Assembly: GCA_017311315.1 (NCBI GenBank)
Contig: CM029640.1
Coordinates: 14,910,829-14,974,828, forward strand
Direction of reading: 5' to 3'
DNA from: Dendrocalamus latiflorus
Lineage: Eukaryota > Streptophyta > Magnoliopsida > Poales > Poaceae
DNA length: 64,000 nt
Part shown: positions 42,868-54,192 of the stretch, piece by piece
Layout: every line of letters begins with the position of its first letter
How positions within the stretch are numbered: the stretch's first letter is position 1
Program-made: the position numbers and the translations under genes
Notes under the pieces: generated by a model
Seen by the model: only the letters and a program-made list of their open reading frames with translations
Database searches by the model: none
Told to the model about the DNA's origin: nothing

Positions 42868-44292
42868 TGTGACAACCCATGCCATCACTACCTTAGGTGA
42901 TGGCACCAGTCTATGATTATTACCTGATAAAATAGAGTAAATTCATGTTTTATCGAATAATAAGTCACATCAGAGTAATGCAGTAGAATAATAGCTAGAG
43001 ATGGTACAATATTATTACAATAACATTGCCATGCAAGGCTCGAGTCTTTAACAGGGCTTAACAAATTCTGTCCAAATATTACAACACTTGAAAATAGAAG
43101 TAGTACCAACTAATAATTATACAAGTATGAAAACTAGCAGATAGCGACGCACTAATATACTTGGGTTCACGTAAATGACTACAGTCACTGTCTACTCATC
43201 CCAACCTCCATACAAAGCATACGTCTCGTACGCATCGAACTCTAGGTCCACTGCATTCCACTCAGCACAGTAATTGTCCTTCACATAGACTTCGCCAGAA
43301 CTAAGTAAATCCTCGGTCTGACTTCTAAACAAGGAAGGATAACAACAAAGGTGAGTACAAAAGTACTCAACAAGCATTAATAGTAACATGCAGTTTCCAC
43401 GCCAATAATTCATCAGCTCAACAATCTGATCTTATTCGCGATCATTTCAAAAGTAAGTTTTTATGTGGTCCAAAAGTTCCAATTTAAGTTTATAAATATA
43501 TTGATCATTCAAGATAAGGACACCGATAGGCTTCCGTAGTCTCTAGTCCAGGAGATAGGCATGAATCATGTTTTAAACCCTACACAGGTTGGTATCACTT
43601 TACCCATAGCTACTCTGACTTTAATTGCAATCGGTTTCTTCATATTTCCTTAGATGCGATGCCCAAATAAGAATACAAAGATGTTTCCTATATTTCCATA
43701 TACTATACCTCCACCCAGCTAGATTATCCCTAACCATTGTGCTAGGCCAGTCTCGCCTTCACTTGACACTCCACCGCGCTACTTATAGGCACATGAGTTT
43801 TTGCCATCTCTGGCCTTACCCAACATCACAATTATATACTTCTTACCCATTTGTAGTCCTACTCTCACGTGCTCATAGTGTTCCTTTTTAGTTCTTGCTC
43901 GATGTGGCTTGGTAGCAATTTGGCGTTGCCTCCCTTGCTACGGTCACCTCCTTGTTCTTGCGGTGGACATGAATTGGTCTTGAAGGATTTGGTCAATTGT
44001 TATTGTATACATTATATTCAGTTGTATGTATGGACATGAATGTGTAATTAGTAAATTTAGTGGTATGTTTGTAGATTGTATAGAATTGTAATTTATGAGA
44101 TAAGTGGCATAATTTAGAGAAATAGTAGTTGTGTCTATATCTATTTTACTTAATTGCCCCTTCTTTCAATTTGGATTATTGTACATTTTAAAAGAGTGAA
44201 TTGCCCTATAATTTATTCATTAGTTGTGTAATTAATTTCATTTTAAATCTCTAAGCTAGCAGTGAAGGGTAATTAAGATGTAGGGTGTTTCA
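42868..44292 (-). mobile_element. Gypsy LTR remnant with adjoining internal end
   Basis: It starts TGTGACAACCC and ends GTGTTTCA. Beyond it, 44293-44340, reverse-complemented, reads TTTCTAAGTGGGAGGA preceded by GGGTTGAAATC, the typical junction of plant gypsy pol end, purine tract and 3' LTR. It also contains AAAGGTGAGTACAAAAGTAC, a variant of the LTR block at 13430. The element therefore ran on the minus strand and only its 3' LTR plus a short internal stub is left. Confidence 0.65.
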
Positions 44293-44340
44293 TCCTCCCA
44301 CTTAGAAAAGATTTCAACCCTGAAGTCGGGACAAACTTAA

Positions 44341-45215
44341 AGAGGTTGGGGTAGGTCTCACACAAATCCTTCACCTTAATGAATGCACTTCCTAATTTCA
44401 TAGTCCGATTTCACCCCATTAGTAGGTACCCCATCTATACTTAGTATGGCTTCTCGACCTTTCACATGGAAAATTGTATGAAAAACTAGTTGCTTCTGTT
44501 GGCTGCTAGCAACTCCTGGAATGCAACGGCGAGGGAGAGGGGGCCCTAATTGCCAGCCGCAGCAACGGCCCTTCTGCATGTTGCTATCATGTGCGCTACA
44601 GCCGGTGGCAAGCTGCCATAGAACCACTCGATGTGGATCTTGCCAGAAAATATGGCAGGGCACCCCTACAGCAGATGGAGGAGGGGAGGATGAGAGGAAG
44701 GGTGGCATGGATCAGAGCCTCAGAGCGGAGAGAGGAAAGTGGGGGTGGGTGGCACTGGGGCGTAGCCGCACAATGAAAGGAGTGCATGCATCATCAGGAA
44801 GCAAGCGACCAGTTTGAGGAGGAACACAGGACGGTGATGATGTAGACCTACTTGTCCATTCACCACCAGCTTGGATGGGAGGAGCACACGAGTACTATAT
44901 GGGGAGGGGTTGTGAACAAACAGACTTCATATCATTCTGCACTCATTCTATGAGGGGGGTAAGAATAAGAAAAATGATGAGTTTTTCTACCACTAAAACC
45001 TATTGCTCAATAGTCCACCTCTCCAATCTAAACCTTCCTCCCTTGAATGCAAGTACCACCTCATGAGCCCGAAGCTCCTTCCTCATCTTCGTCATACTAG
45101 TGCCACTTTTAAGAACAAGAAAATTCAATCAAGGAGCAAATTTGTAAGAACAAGAAAATTCAGATCAAGGAGCAAAGAGCCTATCAAGAAATAGTTATTT
45201 TATGTTGTTTCCATA
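44341..45215. other. Stretch without recognised gene
   Basis: GC-rich 44520-44820 gives overlapping short ORFs in several frames. A near-duplicate AACAAGAAAATTCA...CAAGGAGCAAA occurs at about 45112 and 45149. Nothing recognised. Confidence 0.5.
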
Positions 45216-45922
45216 ATACTTTGCTATAAAGTCTTGCGGAGTATGTTTTTCATACTCATGATTTCTTGTTGAACATATTCAAAGAATGTGAAAGAAGGGC
45301 CCGTCTTGTGCTTACTTTTGCACATCAGATTTTGACAATGAGGACGATGGTTGCTATGGTCTTACCCCTATCAGTTGCATGTGGATTGGTTGAGGCATGC
45401 TCACTGGTTTTGATGCCTCTTTTATCTTTATTTCTGCTAAACCATTTATGTATATGCTCTATTTGGTCGGTCGTCCCATGTGTTACAAACCTCGCCACGT
45501 AGGCATATGTTTGGTTGTTATCTATATGTACTACCTTGTTTAAATTTATTGTGTATGGATGTATGTTGTGGTCACAGACCAAACAGAGATATAGTAGTAT
45601 GGTAGTGGAGAGTTAGGTGAGCAATGCTTCAGGCTTTCCCCATGGCCTGGATGGCTTATATATTCTCATGGGGAGCATTTTACAGTTATAACCTTACACC
45701 CAAATATCCCTCTCAAGGGCAGTTATGTCATTATACATGCCCCATTTTGGGTTTACAACCTCCTAATAGGCCGGCTGGGCTTAGGTGGGGGCCACCCCTA
45801 CAACAATGTGATATAAATATTGTTGTATGTGTGTGCTAGCCACTAATCATCGGACTTGCATGATAAACACATGTGGATTTGGAATGCAAACTTTGAGTCC
45901 TAGTAGCGTTGGTATCAGAGCC
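45216..45922 (+). mobile_element. Degenerate LTR end plus primer-binding site, copy A
   Basis: The segment matches 47086-47814 in several blocks (GGTTTTGATGCCTCTTT, TATATGCTCTATTTGG, GACTTGCATGATAAACACAT) and ends with TGGTATCAGAGCC at 45910-45922, a tRNA-iMet primer-binding site. This is the 3' part of a 5' LTR of a plus-strand retrotransposon. The internal region after it is not recognisable. Confidence 0.7.
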
Positions 45923-47085
45923 ACATTGACTATCGGTAAGGCAATGTTGATCCTATATTTCACTGTTATGTATGTTGTGTTCAAAATTATTATGCATGCA
46001 CGTAATTTTGGTAAAAATCGCTATATTGGTAAGGTTAGTAGTTATATTAAATTGGTGCATTGACCCAACCTTGATAAATTGATACCCTCATTGTTGTCAC
46101 CATGATATTGATGTCCACTACTTGTATATTAGTTGTGGAATTGTAGATGAAGAGAATAGTCAATGCTTAACCATGCTTATATTGGTACTAGTTGTGCTAG
46201 GTTGAAAGTTGGTCAAATTGTTCAAAAATGGGATATACTTGTGAAATAGTCCAAAGGTGATACCTCTATTATTTTGATTAGCAAATAAAATAGAAAATAA
46301 ATTTTAGACTTGGACGAGTGGTTGTAGAGACCGGTGTAGTTAGCATGAGACTTTTGGTTTGTGGTTGTCTCACTCGTGTCATTAAGGACCAATCTATTGT
46401 GTCGTAGACCCAAGTACATTTGTACAACCCACATGCCTTTATGGGAAGGCTTTACCATAATAAGTTACTGCGTTCTATCAACTCAGCTGCATATGGTACA
46501 TTGTAGGTGATTTTAGCTAGTGTGGCTCATATTCATTGGAACCTTGCCGGGTAGGTAAGGTTTACCAACACATCGTATGAGTCTTGGGATGTTAGAAGGC
46601 ACTCCTCATACTAAGAAGGTATCATAGAGCAATGGCTGTTAGGATCAGTAATATAAAACCTTCGTCATGAACTCTCAAATCGAGTACCTACGGTATCACG
46701 TGACATGTATAACATGATATGGGTAAAGTTGTATAACCTCTATAGAATGTAAATCTATTCGAATAGTTGTGTCCCCACTTATAGACAAAGCTTGTTTATA
46801 TCCCACAATAAGTAGTTTTACGTCTTATAAAATGGTTTTGGGAATTATGGATGGGAAATCTATGCATAACTTGCTCAGTAAATGAAAGTTTCTGATGTTT
46901 GGTTTTTAGAGCGGCAAGCTAATTGTTTAATGGGCTATTTATGATTTAATACTAATTGATTGTCAAATTCAAATGCTCTTACAAATTTCCGTATGCAATC
47001 TATTACTCTCTATTGCAAATAAAAGTTGGTTTTGCACAAATCAAACTAGAATAGATAGCTACATTTGTCTCCACTTGCATAATAA

Positions 47086-47814
47086 AAATACTTTGCTACA
47101 AAATATTTCAGAGTATGATGTATGTACTCACGATTACCTAACATATTTAGAGGATGTGGAAGAAGGCCCGTTGTGTAGTTACTTTTATGCAATAGGTTTT
47201 GATGATGGGGACGACGATTACTAGGGTCTTACCCCAGTAAGTTGTTATGGATGGGTTGAGGCATACTTGCTGGTTTTGATGCCTCTTTCATCTTCATTTC
47301 CACTGAACCAGTTATGTTATATGCTCTATTTGGGAGCCTTGAAATAAAACCTGCAATGCTAAAATCATAAGTCGTACATCCTGCTATCTAAGCCGGGAGC
47401 CTAAACCACTGCTCCTAACTTTCTTATGGCTCTGGTACGTGGATCGCTAATTTCCATGCACTCCTATCCAAAGCTAATTCTTTAGATACATTCTATTCCC
47501 TCAAGTCTCTTTTAACTGCTTCCTCCCATGTCAGTCTTGGTCAACCTCTGCCTCTTCTTACGTTTTCAGTACGTCTTAAAATTGCACTACATACAGGTGC
47601 CTCAGGAGGCCTCCGTTGGAGATGTCCAAACCATCGTGATGTTGGACAAGCTTCTCACTACCTATATGTATTACTTTGTTTAAATTTATCATATACGGAT
47701 GTGATATAAATGTTGTTGTATGTTGTGCTAGCCATTGATCATGGGACTTGCATGATAAACACATGTGGGTTTGGAATTCAAATTCCATGTCCGGACAGTG
47801 TTGGTATCAGATCC
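47086..47814 (+). mobile_element. Degenerate LTR end plus primer-binding site, copy B
   Basis: Homologous to copy A and ending with TGGTATCAGATCC at 47802-47814. A LINE fragment interrupts it between 47335 and 47657. A different sequence follows, then a possible gag region. Confidence 0.7.
47335..47657 (-). pseudogene. RTE-like LINE reverse transcriptase C-terminal fragment
   Basis: On the minus strand one frame reads RWFGHLQRRPPEAPV, then NVRRGRG-stop-PRLTWEEAVKRDLRE-stop-NVSKELALDRSAWKLAIHVPE. This is the conserved C-terminus of plant RTE-type non-LTR retrotransposon RT. Two stops break it. The upstream RT and endonuclease are absent, as expected for a 5'-truncated LINE insertion. It splits LTR copy B, so it is younger than that LTR. 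Confidence 0.85.
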
Positions 47815-48018
47815 ATACTAACTATATATTGGACCCTTAGTTGGAATTGGCCATTAGATTAAGGACTTGTGGTTTCAAAATTTTATTTGCAAACTTATCA
47901 AATGGTTATGAAAAATATAAGTTATAATTGTTGTTGTACTTCTCTCCTTACTTAGCCTCTTTTCATATCTCACTTGGTTACAAAACGGTTACTAATCCTT
48001 TCCTCTTTCAAACTGTAG

Positions 48019-48716
48019 ATGCCTTAGTGGGTGCTTTGCCACCATACGACTACTCAACAGACGAATGGACTGCCTGGTAGCTTAGCCACCATGTTACAGC
48101 TGCTAGCTTCACGCCAGACCCAGATTATTCGGTGCACCATGCCATCACTAGCCAAGTGTTAGATGAGTATAGTGTTATGGTACTTATCCAATCCCGAGCT
48201 CACACTGAAGGACCACCACTTCGCTTCGAGGTTCTTGGATCCCTCTTCTGCATGGCCATGTGCAACACCGCGTATACGTCCATTGTTCGCCTCCGCCATA
48301 TGCTTCCAGAGTTATTCGTGGTGTACCGCTACCATCCTTCTCACCCAGCTGCTGAAGACTACAATCTCTACAACAACAATCTCCGTGAGACGAACATGAC
48401 CCTCCAATACCTTGCCGACTTCATGATTTCCTTGGATAGGTATCACCGGCAAGTGGTTCGAGAGTTGGTGGAGACTCACCATCAGGTGCTTTCCTTGAGC
48501 GGTGTATTGAGACATATGTTGTCATGGGGATGGAGCCCCATTCGGTGCTGCACAATGATCCCATTTCTGCCCCACCCGCTACTATTTGATCACTTGTTCC
48601 TAATGGTCTACTGCTCCGAGAGCCGGCCCCCTACCCCGGTTTTATCACCTGTCACCCCAGCATCTTCGCAATGTGGTATACATATGATTTTCATGTATCC
48701 AATCAAAATATTTTAA
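48019..48716 (+). pseudogene. Possible retroelement gag-like ORF with early stop
   Basis: The frame from the ATG at 48019 has a stop at 48078-48080, then stays open to 48716. The open part includes HHAITSQVLDEYSVMVL, LRFEVLGS and MTLQYLADFMISLDRYHRQV. It follows the primer-binding site at 47802 on the same strand by about 200 bp, the expected place for gag. The family was not firmly recognised. A host gene fragment captured by the element is an alternative. Confidence 0.4.
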
Positions 48717-48719
48717 AAG

Positions 48720-49639
48720 ATATTGATAGTCAAAGTTTCAAAATTTTGACAGTACATATTACAAAAGAACATGTATTGTGATTGAAGGGAGCATTTATTT
48801 GTATAGGGCTCAGGTAGACCATGTTTTAAAAAATGTATCTAATTTGTATGTACTGTGGTGGCCCTAACATCTCCACTTCCAAAGGTAGAATATAATAGGT
48901 ATTCCAGTCTGCTGGGTAGGCCAATCTTGATTGCCGTCTCCAGTGGGCAGATCAAGCCAAATAGGCCACTCGATACGGCACAACACAGGTGTAGATAGAG
49001 CACATCCTAATTAGGCTTGGCATGACTGGTCCGAATAAGTTACCGTGTCATGCTGGCCTACATGCTTACTCTCCGACTCATGTACAGCATGGAAAGAGGT
49101 CGAGTCTGCTAGACCGACTCGGGCTTATTTAGCCCAATGGGCCACTGATAGTCCATTGAGCAAGGTGGCCTAATTCGGCATAGCCTCCAGTACTTCCTAC
49201 CTGCAGCCGTTGCTATCGCCTGTAGCCTTGCACCCCCCACAGCCACCACACCACCATTGCCACCCATGTAAGAGGAGAAGGCTGAAGGCAGTGGTCGATG
49301 GGGACGGAAGCTAACAAGAGGGGGACGGAGGAGGCGGCAGCCAACAGGGAGGGAGGAGAGGAGGCCGGCAGGGGCAGGGCTGTGAGAAAGGAGGTTGACG
49401 GGGGCGGGGCTGTGAGAGAGGAGGCGTCGGGGGCAGTGAGCCCAGCCCCAGCGGTGACACTACGCAAAGGCCAAGGGGGCTATTGGCAGTGGCAAGGGGT
49501 GAGGCTAATGGAGACTACGATTGGTTGAATGACGACAAAGAGTGATTACTTCGACGGTTTTACCATGTTATGTACACACTTTTACTGTTATTTATGTAAC
49601 AAATTATTTTCCATAATATATAGAAAGAAACTCAAAACA
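48720..49639. other. Spacer with purine-rich GC block
   Basis: 49280-49450 is a GGAGG-rich block with imperfect tandem copies of CAGGGGCAGGGCTGTGAGA. Short ORFs there are composition artefacts. No gene recognised. Confidence 0.5.
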
Positions 49640-50373
49640 TCTAATCCAACAAGCTGTGTGGCCAAAGGTTCTCTAGAATACCAGGGAGGGGCTTGATAAT
49701 GTTGAGCACATGGAAGATCATGTAGAATAGTAGCTCTGCCCTATATATGTTGCCCTTCTCCTGGATATGAAAGAAATGCATCATAACATAAATTACTACA
49801 TATTACGATACAATTTACTGTATGTCAGAGAAGAAATTACTACATATCGGTCGTAAAATTCCAGGAAATTTATAGGAAAGAAGACATAGTCATTCGGGAA
49901 AACCTATTTCTACGTGACGAATAGCGGCCTCCCCTAGTTCACAAACTTTGGAAATATCCCACAGGTTGCGACATGGAAGGCGTCATTCAAACGTGCAACT
50001 ATCTTGCTATGGCTACACGATGATGGTCATTAGGGTTGGTACATTTTTAACATAGTCATTCAAATCTAGCATATTGTTGCGCGTGTGCACAATGTTTGTG
50101 TAGTACACCAACCAGTGGGAATTGTGCAAGGAAATAAAGACCTGACAATTGCAATAGAAGGAGTTAGCGACCATGTGAAGATAAAATTTACTGCTGGCAT
50201 AATATAAAATTACTGTAACTTGCCAATTTTACTGCCTTAGGGTCTATCTTATCAAGTTGAGCTCCCAAAATACTCAGGGCGAACACGCTATTGTACTCTT
50301 CATTTTCAAGAACTCCTCGATGTTTAACAGCCTTTGCAAACTATAAAGTTATAACCATGCAGCTGATATTTAT

Positions 50374-50395
50374 TTTATATATATATATATATATC
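50374..50395. repeat. Short (AT)n tract
   Basis: About ten AT units inside the protease pseudogene region. Confidence 0.85.
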
Positions 50396-50949
50396 TAACA
50401 ATTACTTCTAGAACACAAAGAATTTACTGCCTGACAAAATATGTACCAAAAGTTCCCAAGACAGAAAAATCCTATAGCCCATACTCTACGGCCTCAACTC
50501 CATGTTATCGTGGTGCATGCAGTCAATTAAGAAAGACACGAACATGTCATCAATCATCTCACTGTCATTGAACGAGGCTGCAATATCACCACCGGTGATA
50601 AAGAGCAAAGCGTCGCCGGACTGCAGGAAGACCTCGCTCAGTTGAAAGAAAATACCAATGGTAAGTCACATCATGGCACATATGATAAAAATAAACAAAC
50701 ATTCTCATATGAGAGAAAACAAAAGGGAAAAATCTTACCCTTTTAGTCTCTGGTCATTCAGGATTGAGCTTCCTAGCCTTGATGGCCGTATCAATCGGCA
50801 CAGATAGTCGTGTGGCACGACACTTAAATGGGGAGACCAGCTTGCTAGGAACTCTGATCATCCTCTTCCCCTTCCCAGATTGCTTGGTGGGCAAACCGAC
50901 AGCCTGCAAATAAATAAATTTTTTACTATTAGGGCTATAATAGAATTAT

Positions 50950-51757
50950 GAGAGAATAGATTCTATGCCAATGGTGAGTGGTCGGTTCGACAAACTACCA
51001 TCGGTGAAGGGCTAACTATTGTATGCAAATGACCTTGAGATTAGTTTCACTATATGCTACTGCCGTTAGTTGACTGTTAGGGTTAACCGTTATCTTCTGA
51101 AAAAATGGACCAAAATGGCCCTCTAAAAGACCGAAGATCCTATTTATTTAAAATAGTAAACAACCTCCAAAAATTATGAAACTTCACAAGGATATTATTC
51201 AATATGTCAGTAAGCTACGACAAAAAGTTCAAGGCACTGTTCAAAAAAATTTCAGATTTTTAATTTAAATGCTAATAAAGGCTACTATTTACAAACAAAG
51301 ACTAAATGATGTCTAAAAATTCTGGACAAATTATCATATGCTCCTTAGATATCACATATCTCCCGAAATATATTATTTTCCATTTGCTACAGTTAATTTG
51401 TTCCAGTTTAAAAAATATCTCAAATAGGCTGATTCTATTTTGAATATAAAAAATGGAACAAATGGAAGATTCAGTTCACAAAATTTTATATTTGAGTTGT
51501 AAAATGCCCCAATGATCAACCAAAAAAATTTCAGTATTTTTGGATAGACCAATTTGCCCTATATTTAATTTTTATAATAAGAACTGATTTGAACTGAAGG
51601 CAAAATCGTCATTTTCCAAGGGCAAACATACCTTAGCTGATGGCAATGGCATATAATAGAATGTCGGTTGAATCGAGTGGCATACAGTAGTTAGGCCTTT
51701 TGTTGATGGTAGTTTATCAAATCGACCACTTTTCAGTGACATAGAATCTATTATCTC
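50950..51757. mobile_element. 808-bp Mutator-type non-autonomous element with long TIRs
   Basis: Perfect 9-bp target duplications TAGAATTAT lie at 50941-50949 and 51758-51766. The ends GAGAGAATAGATTCTATG and, reverse-complemented, GAGATAATAGATTCTATG continue with clear similarity for about 85-120 bp (AGTGGTCG, AAACTACCATC, CTAACTA, TGTATGC). Long TIRs plus 9-bp TSD define a Mutator-like element. No coding region. It is inserted in the Ulp1-like pseudogene. Confidence 0.92.
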
Positions 51758-52104
51758 TAGAATTATTTTGTGATATGATAATATTACTACTACGCGTCAT
51801 AAGCACCTTGCCCACACTGGTGGTGACGGTAGTGGCTGGATCAATAATAGGCAACACCTAATGATGTTCATCTGCTTGTGCGTTTGCGAGCTCCTGCAGA
51901 ATCAAATGTACAATTTACTGTTTAACACTAAAAATTTGCATTTTTGCACGGTGTGTGGTCCATAATCCCCTAGCAGTGAATGCAAATCTATACAAACCAA
52001 GCGTTCCGCGCAGCACATTGCTGTTTTCAACTGCAGTATTGGCTTCTTCATCAGCCGTGTTCTTAATTTCTTATCATTTGCCTCACTCAAGAAAGGAATC
52101 CTTA

Positions 52105-52392
52105 GGCCCTGATCAATATGGCTTCAGCTTCTGGCTTCAGCTTATTTTTGCACTATTCATAAATTTCATCTTTTTCTGAACTTTTGGATTTTTTTGAGTT
52201 TTTTTACCGGTTCTTTTTTTCCTCGTATTTGTTTACATTATACGTGATGGGCTAATATGTTTTTTCTATTTTTAAATTTTTTTTAAATTTAATTATAGTA
52301 AATAAGCCTCTGTCAGCTACAGTGCTTTTTTCAGCCAGCTACAGTGTTTTCAGCCATAAGCCATGAGGCTTTCAGCCAAACCGATCACCACC
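52105..52392. mobile_element. 288-bp Tourist-like MITE
   Basis: Flanked by TTA on both sides (52102-52104 and 52393-52395). Ends GGCCCTGATCAATATGGCT and, reverse-complemented, GGTGGTGATCGGTTTGGCT are imperfect inverted repeats. Inner CAGCTACAGTG repeats. Fits PIF/Harbinger-derived MITEs. Confidence 0.7.
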
Positions 52393-53327
52393 TTAGTTTT
52401 CGGAGCAGAGTTGGCATTTTCGTTGTTCGATATCCGACAAAAATTCTCGACAAGTGAGCTGCTGTTAGCAATCGCGTGTTGCATTCTGTGACGTGGATGG
52501 ACGGTTACGTCATGCGAAGGACAATTTTGAAGAGAGATCAAGGACAGATAGTACTGGCATATGTTTGTAATGTTTTTTCTGCTGCTGAAATTGAATATTT
52601 CCATGTTCCGAAAAGCAGCTGACCAGGATCATGTTGGAAACAGATTCTCAACAAGTTCTGATGGGATGTGCAAAGAAATATTCTCGGTTTGCGTCTTTCA
52701 TTGGGGATTCACGAAATGGTCAGCTCATTTGCTAGTAAATCAGAAGTAGAGTACTTGGTTGAGAAGCTCGCCCGCGCACACGATTTAATCCTCCGCCAAA
52801 AGAGGATGTTTTTTTGGGACTTGGTGTCGTCACCAAAATACAATTATTTTTATACAATAAGACTTTTAAAATATTAGCTATCGATATCTTTCTAAATATT
52901 TAGATTGGATATATGAAAATCATGTGTATATTCGTTTCGAAAATGTTTTTGTAATATTATAATTTTATAGAGTTCTATAAATATATAATAATAGAAATAA
53001 GTGATTAAAGTCATATTTTGGAGATCATGTCGATATCCAAAATAATATGTTTTTATGAACTGGAGGGAGTATTCCATATTGGTATTCATATGGCGCAACA
53101 CAGGTTCTCAACATTTTCTAGGCCCTATTTAGAACATGGTAATTTCTTTTTTCTTTTTTTTGGGCACCGTATGGAACACAGGTTCTGAACTAATTCCATT
53201 TCCCCTCATGCAAGTAACAAGTTGTCTCTCTTTCCTTCTCTCTCTTCTATATCATCTCTCCCTCTCTCTTCCTGTTTCCACATTATTCAAAATCTGACGT
53301 AGCAAATTCTTAGTATCAAGTGATAAA

Positions 53328-53529
53328 GAGCCTATTCTTTTCAGCTTATAATTTCTCTTAAATAAATAAATATGACGGCTTCTCGATCACCGTTTTAAAG
53401 CGGTTTATCAAGATAACTTTTTCAAAATAACTTATCAATTTATTAAAACATTTGATTCGCTTACACAAGCGCTAACACTAAGACCAAAAATCATCAACCA
53501 CAATTATAAGCTATAATCGAAAAGAGCCA
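53328..53529. mobile_element. About 200-bp MITE-like inverted repeat
   Basis: The left end GAGCCTATTCTTTTCAGCTT then ATAATT matches the reverse-complemented right end ATGGCTCTTTTCGATTATAG then CTTATAATT. AT-rich interior. The target duplication was not resolved. Confidence 0.55.
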
Positions 53530-54192
53530 TCCAAAGCATTATTGAGAATGCCCTTACGCCACATCATCTCTTAAAAAAACATAACGACGCAGCATCGGGC
53601 TTATTTAAATACTGTAGCTGGGAATGTGTACTACCTGTCAAGTGAACATTGCTGACTATGTGACGATCAAAGTACAAATTCTATCCCAAAACGCACCACC
53701 CAGATGGCAATTCAAATCTAGACCCAAGTGGCGTTCTGAGCGTTTTTTGGGCTGCCGTTGTTTTTTTCAGGAAAAATAAACACACACAGGGGACATGGCA
53801 TATACCTTTAACTGCATGAACATATCAAAGTTGGAAAAATAACCTTCAAATGTTCATAATAAGAATCAAACAGGGCAATGCAACAACATTGCATTCTGCG
53901 GCACAAACTGAACTCACATGGAAAAACAGTATGTCCGCTACAGGAACGCTAGCGAATAGCCTGGTAATCTGAATTGGATCTGGAAAACAAATGTTTAGAG
54001 CTGCTTCAACATGTAGGAGGCCTTGCCGCTTCTTCAGTATACCGTTGGGGTTGGTGGGATCGGGTACCAACCTCAGTCTGATGAACAACTTCGGGATTTG
54101 GAAGCTGATTGGGTCATTAGTCATCCTGATAAATGAGTGGGAGTGGGCAAAAGGCCCGCTTGATTCCAGTGCATTGAGCTGCATTTGTCCTG
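53530..54192. other. Downstream region of Di19, probable 3' UTR
   Basis: Lies just past the Di19 stop codon on the minus strand. No AATAAA was seen close by. A 113-codon frame overlapping it has no family-like sequence. Confidence 0.45.

Larger units (their letters stand above)
49640..51950 (-). pseudogene. Ulp1-like (C48) protease pseudogene, transposon-associated
   Basis: Minus-strand frames give a broken Ulp1/SUMO-protease-like domain. About 50490-50650 reads LFITGGDIAASFNDSEMIDD then MFVSFLIDCM. About 50070-50160 reads VFISLHNSHWLVYYTN with the likely catalytic histidine in SHW. About 49690-49760 reads IYRAELLFYMIFHVLN, typical of the domain end. Upstream exons appear near 50747-50905 (PTKQSGKGKRMIRVPSK) and 51830-51900. 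Stops interrupt the order and an 808-bp MITE splits it. In plants such Ulp1 genes travel inside MULE and CACTA transposons, so this is probably a transposon remnant rather than a host gene. Confidence 0.6.
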
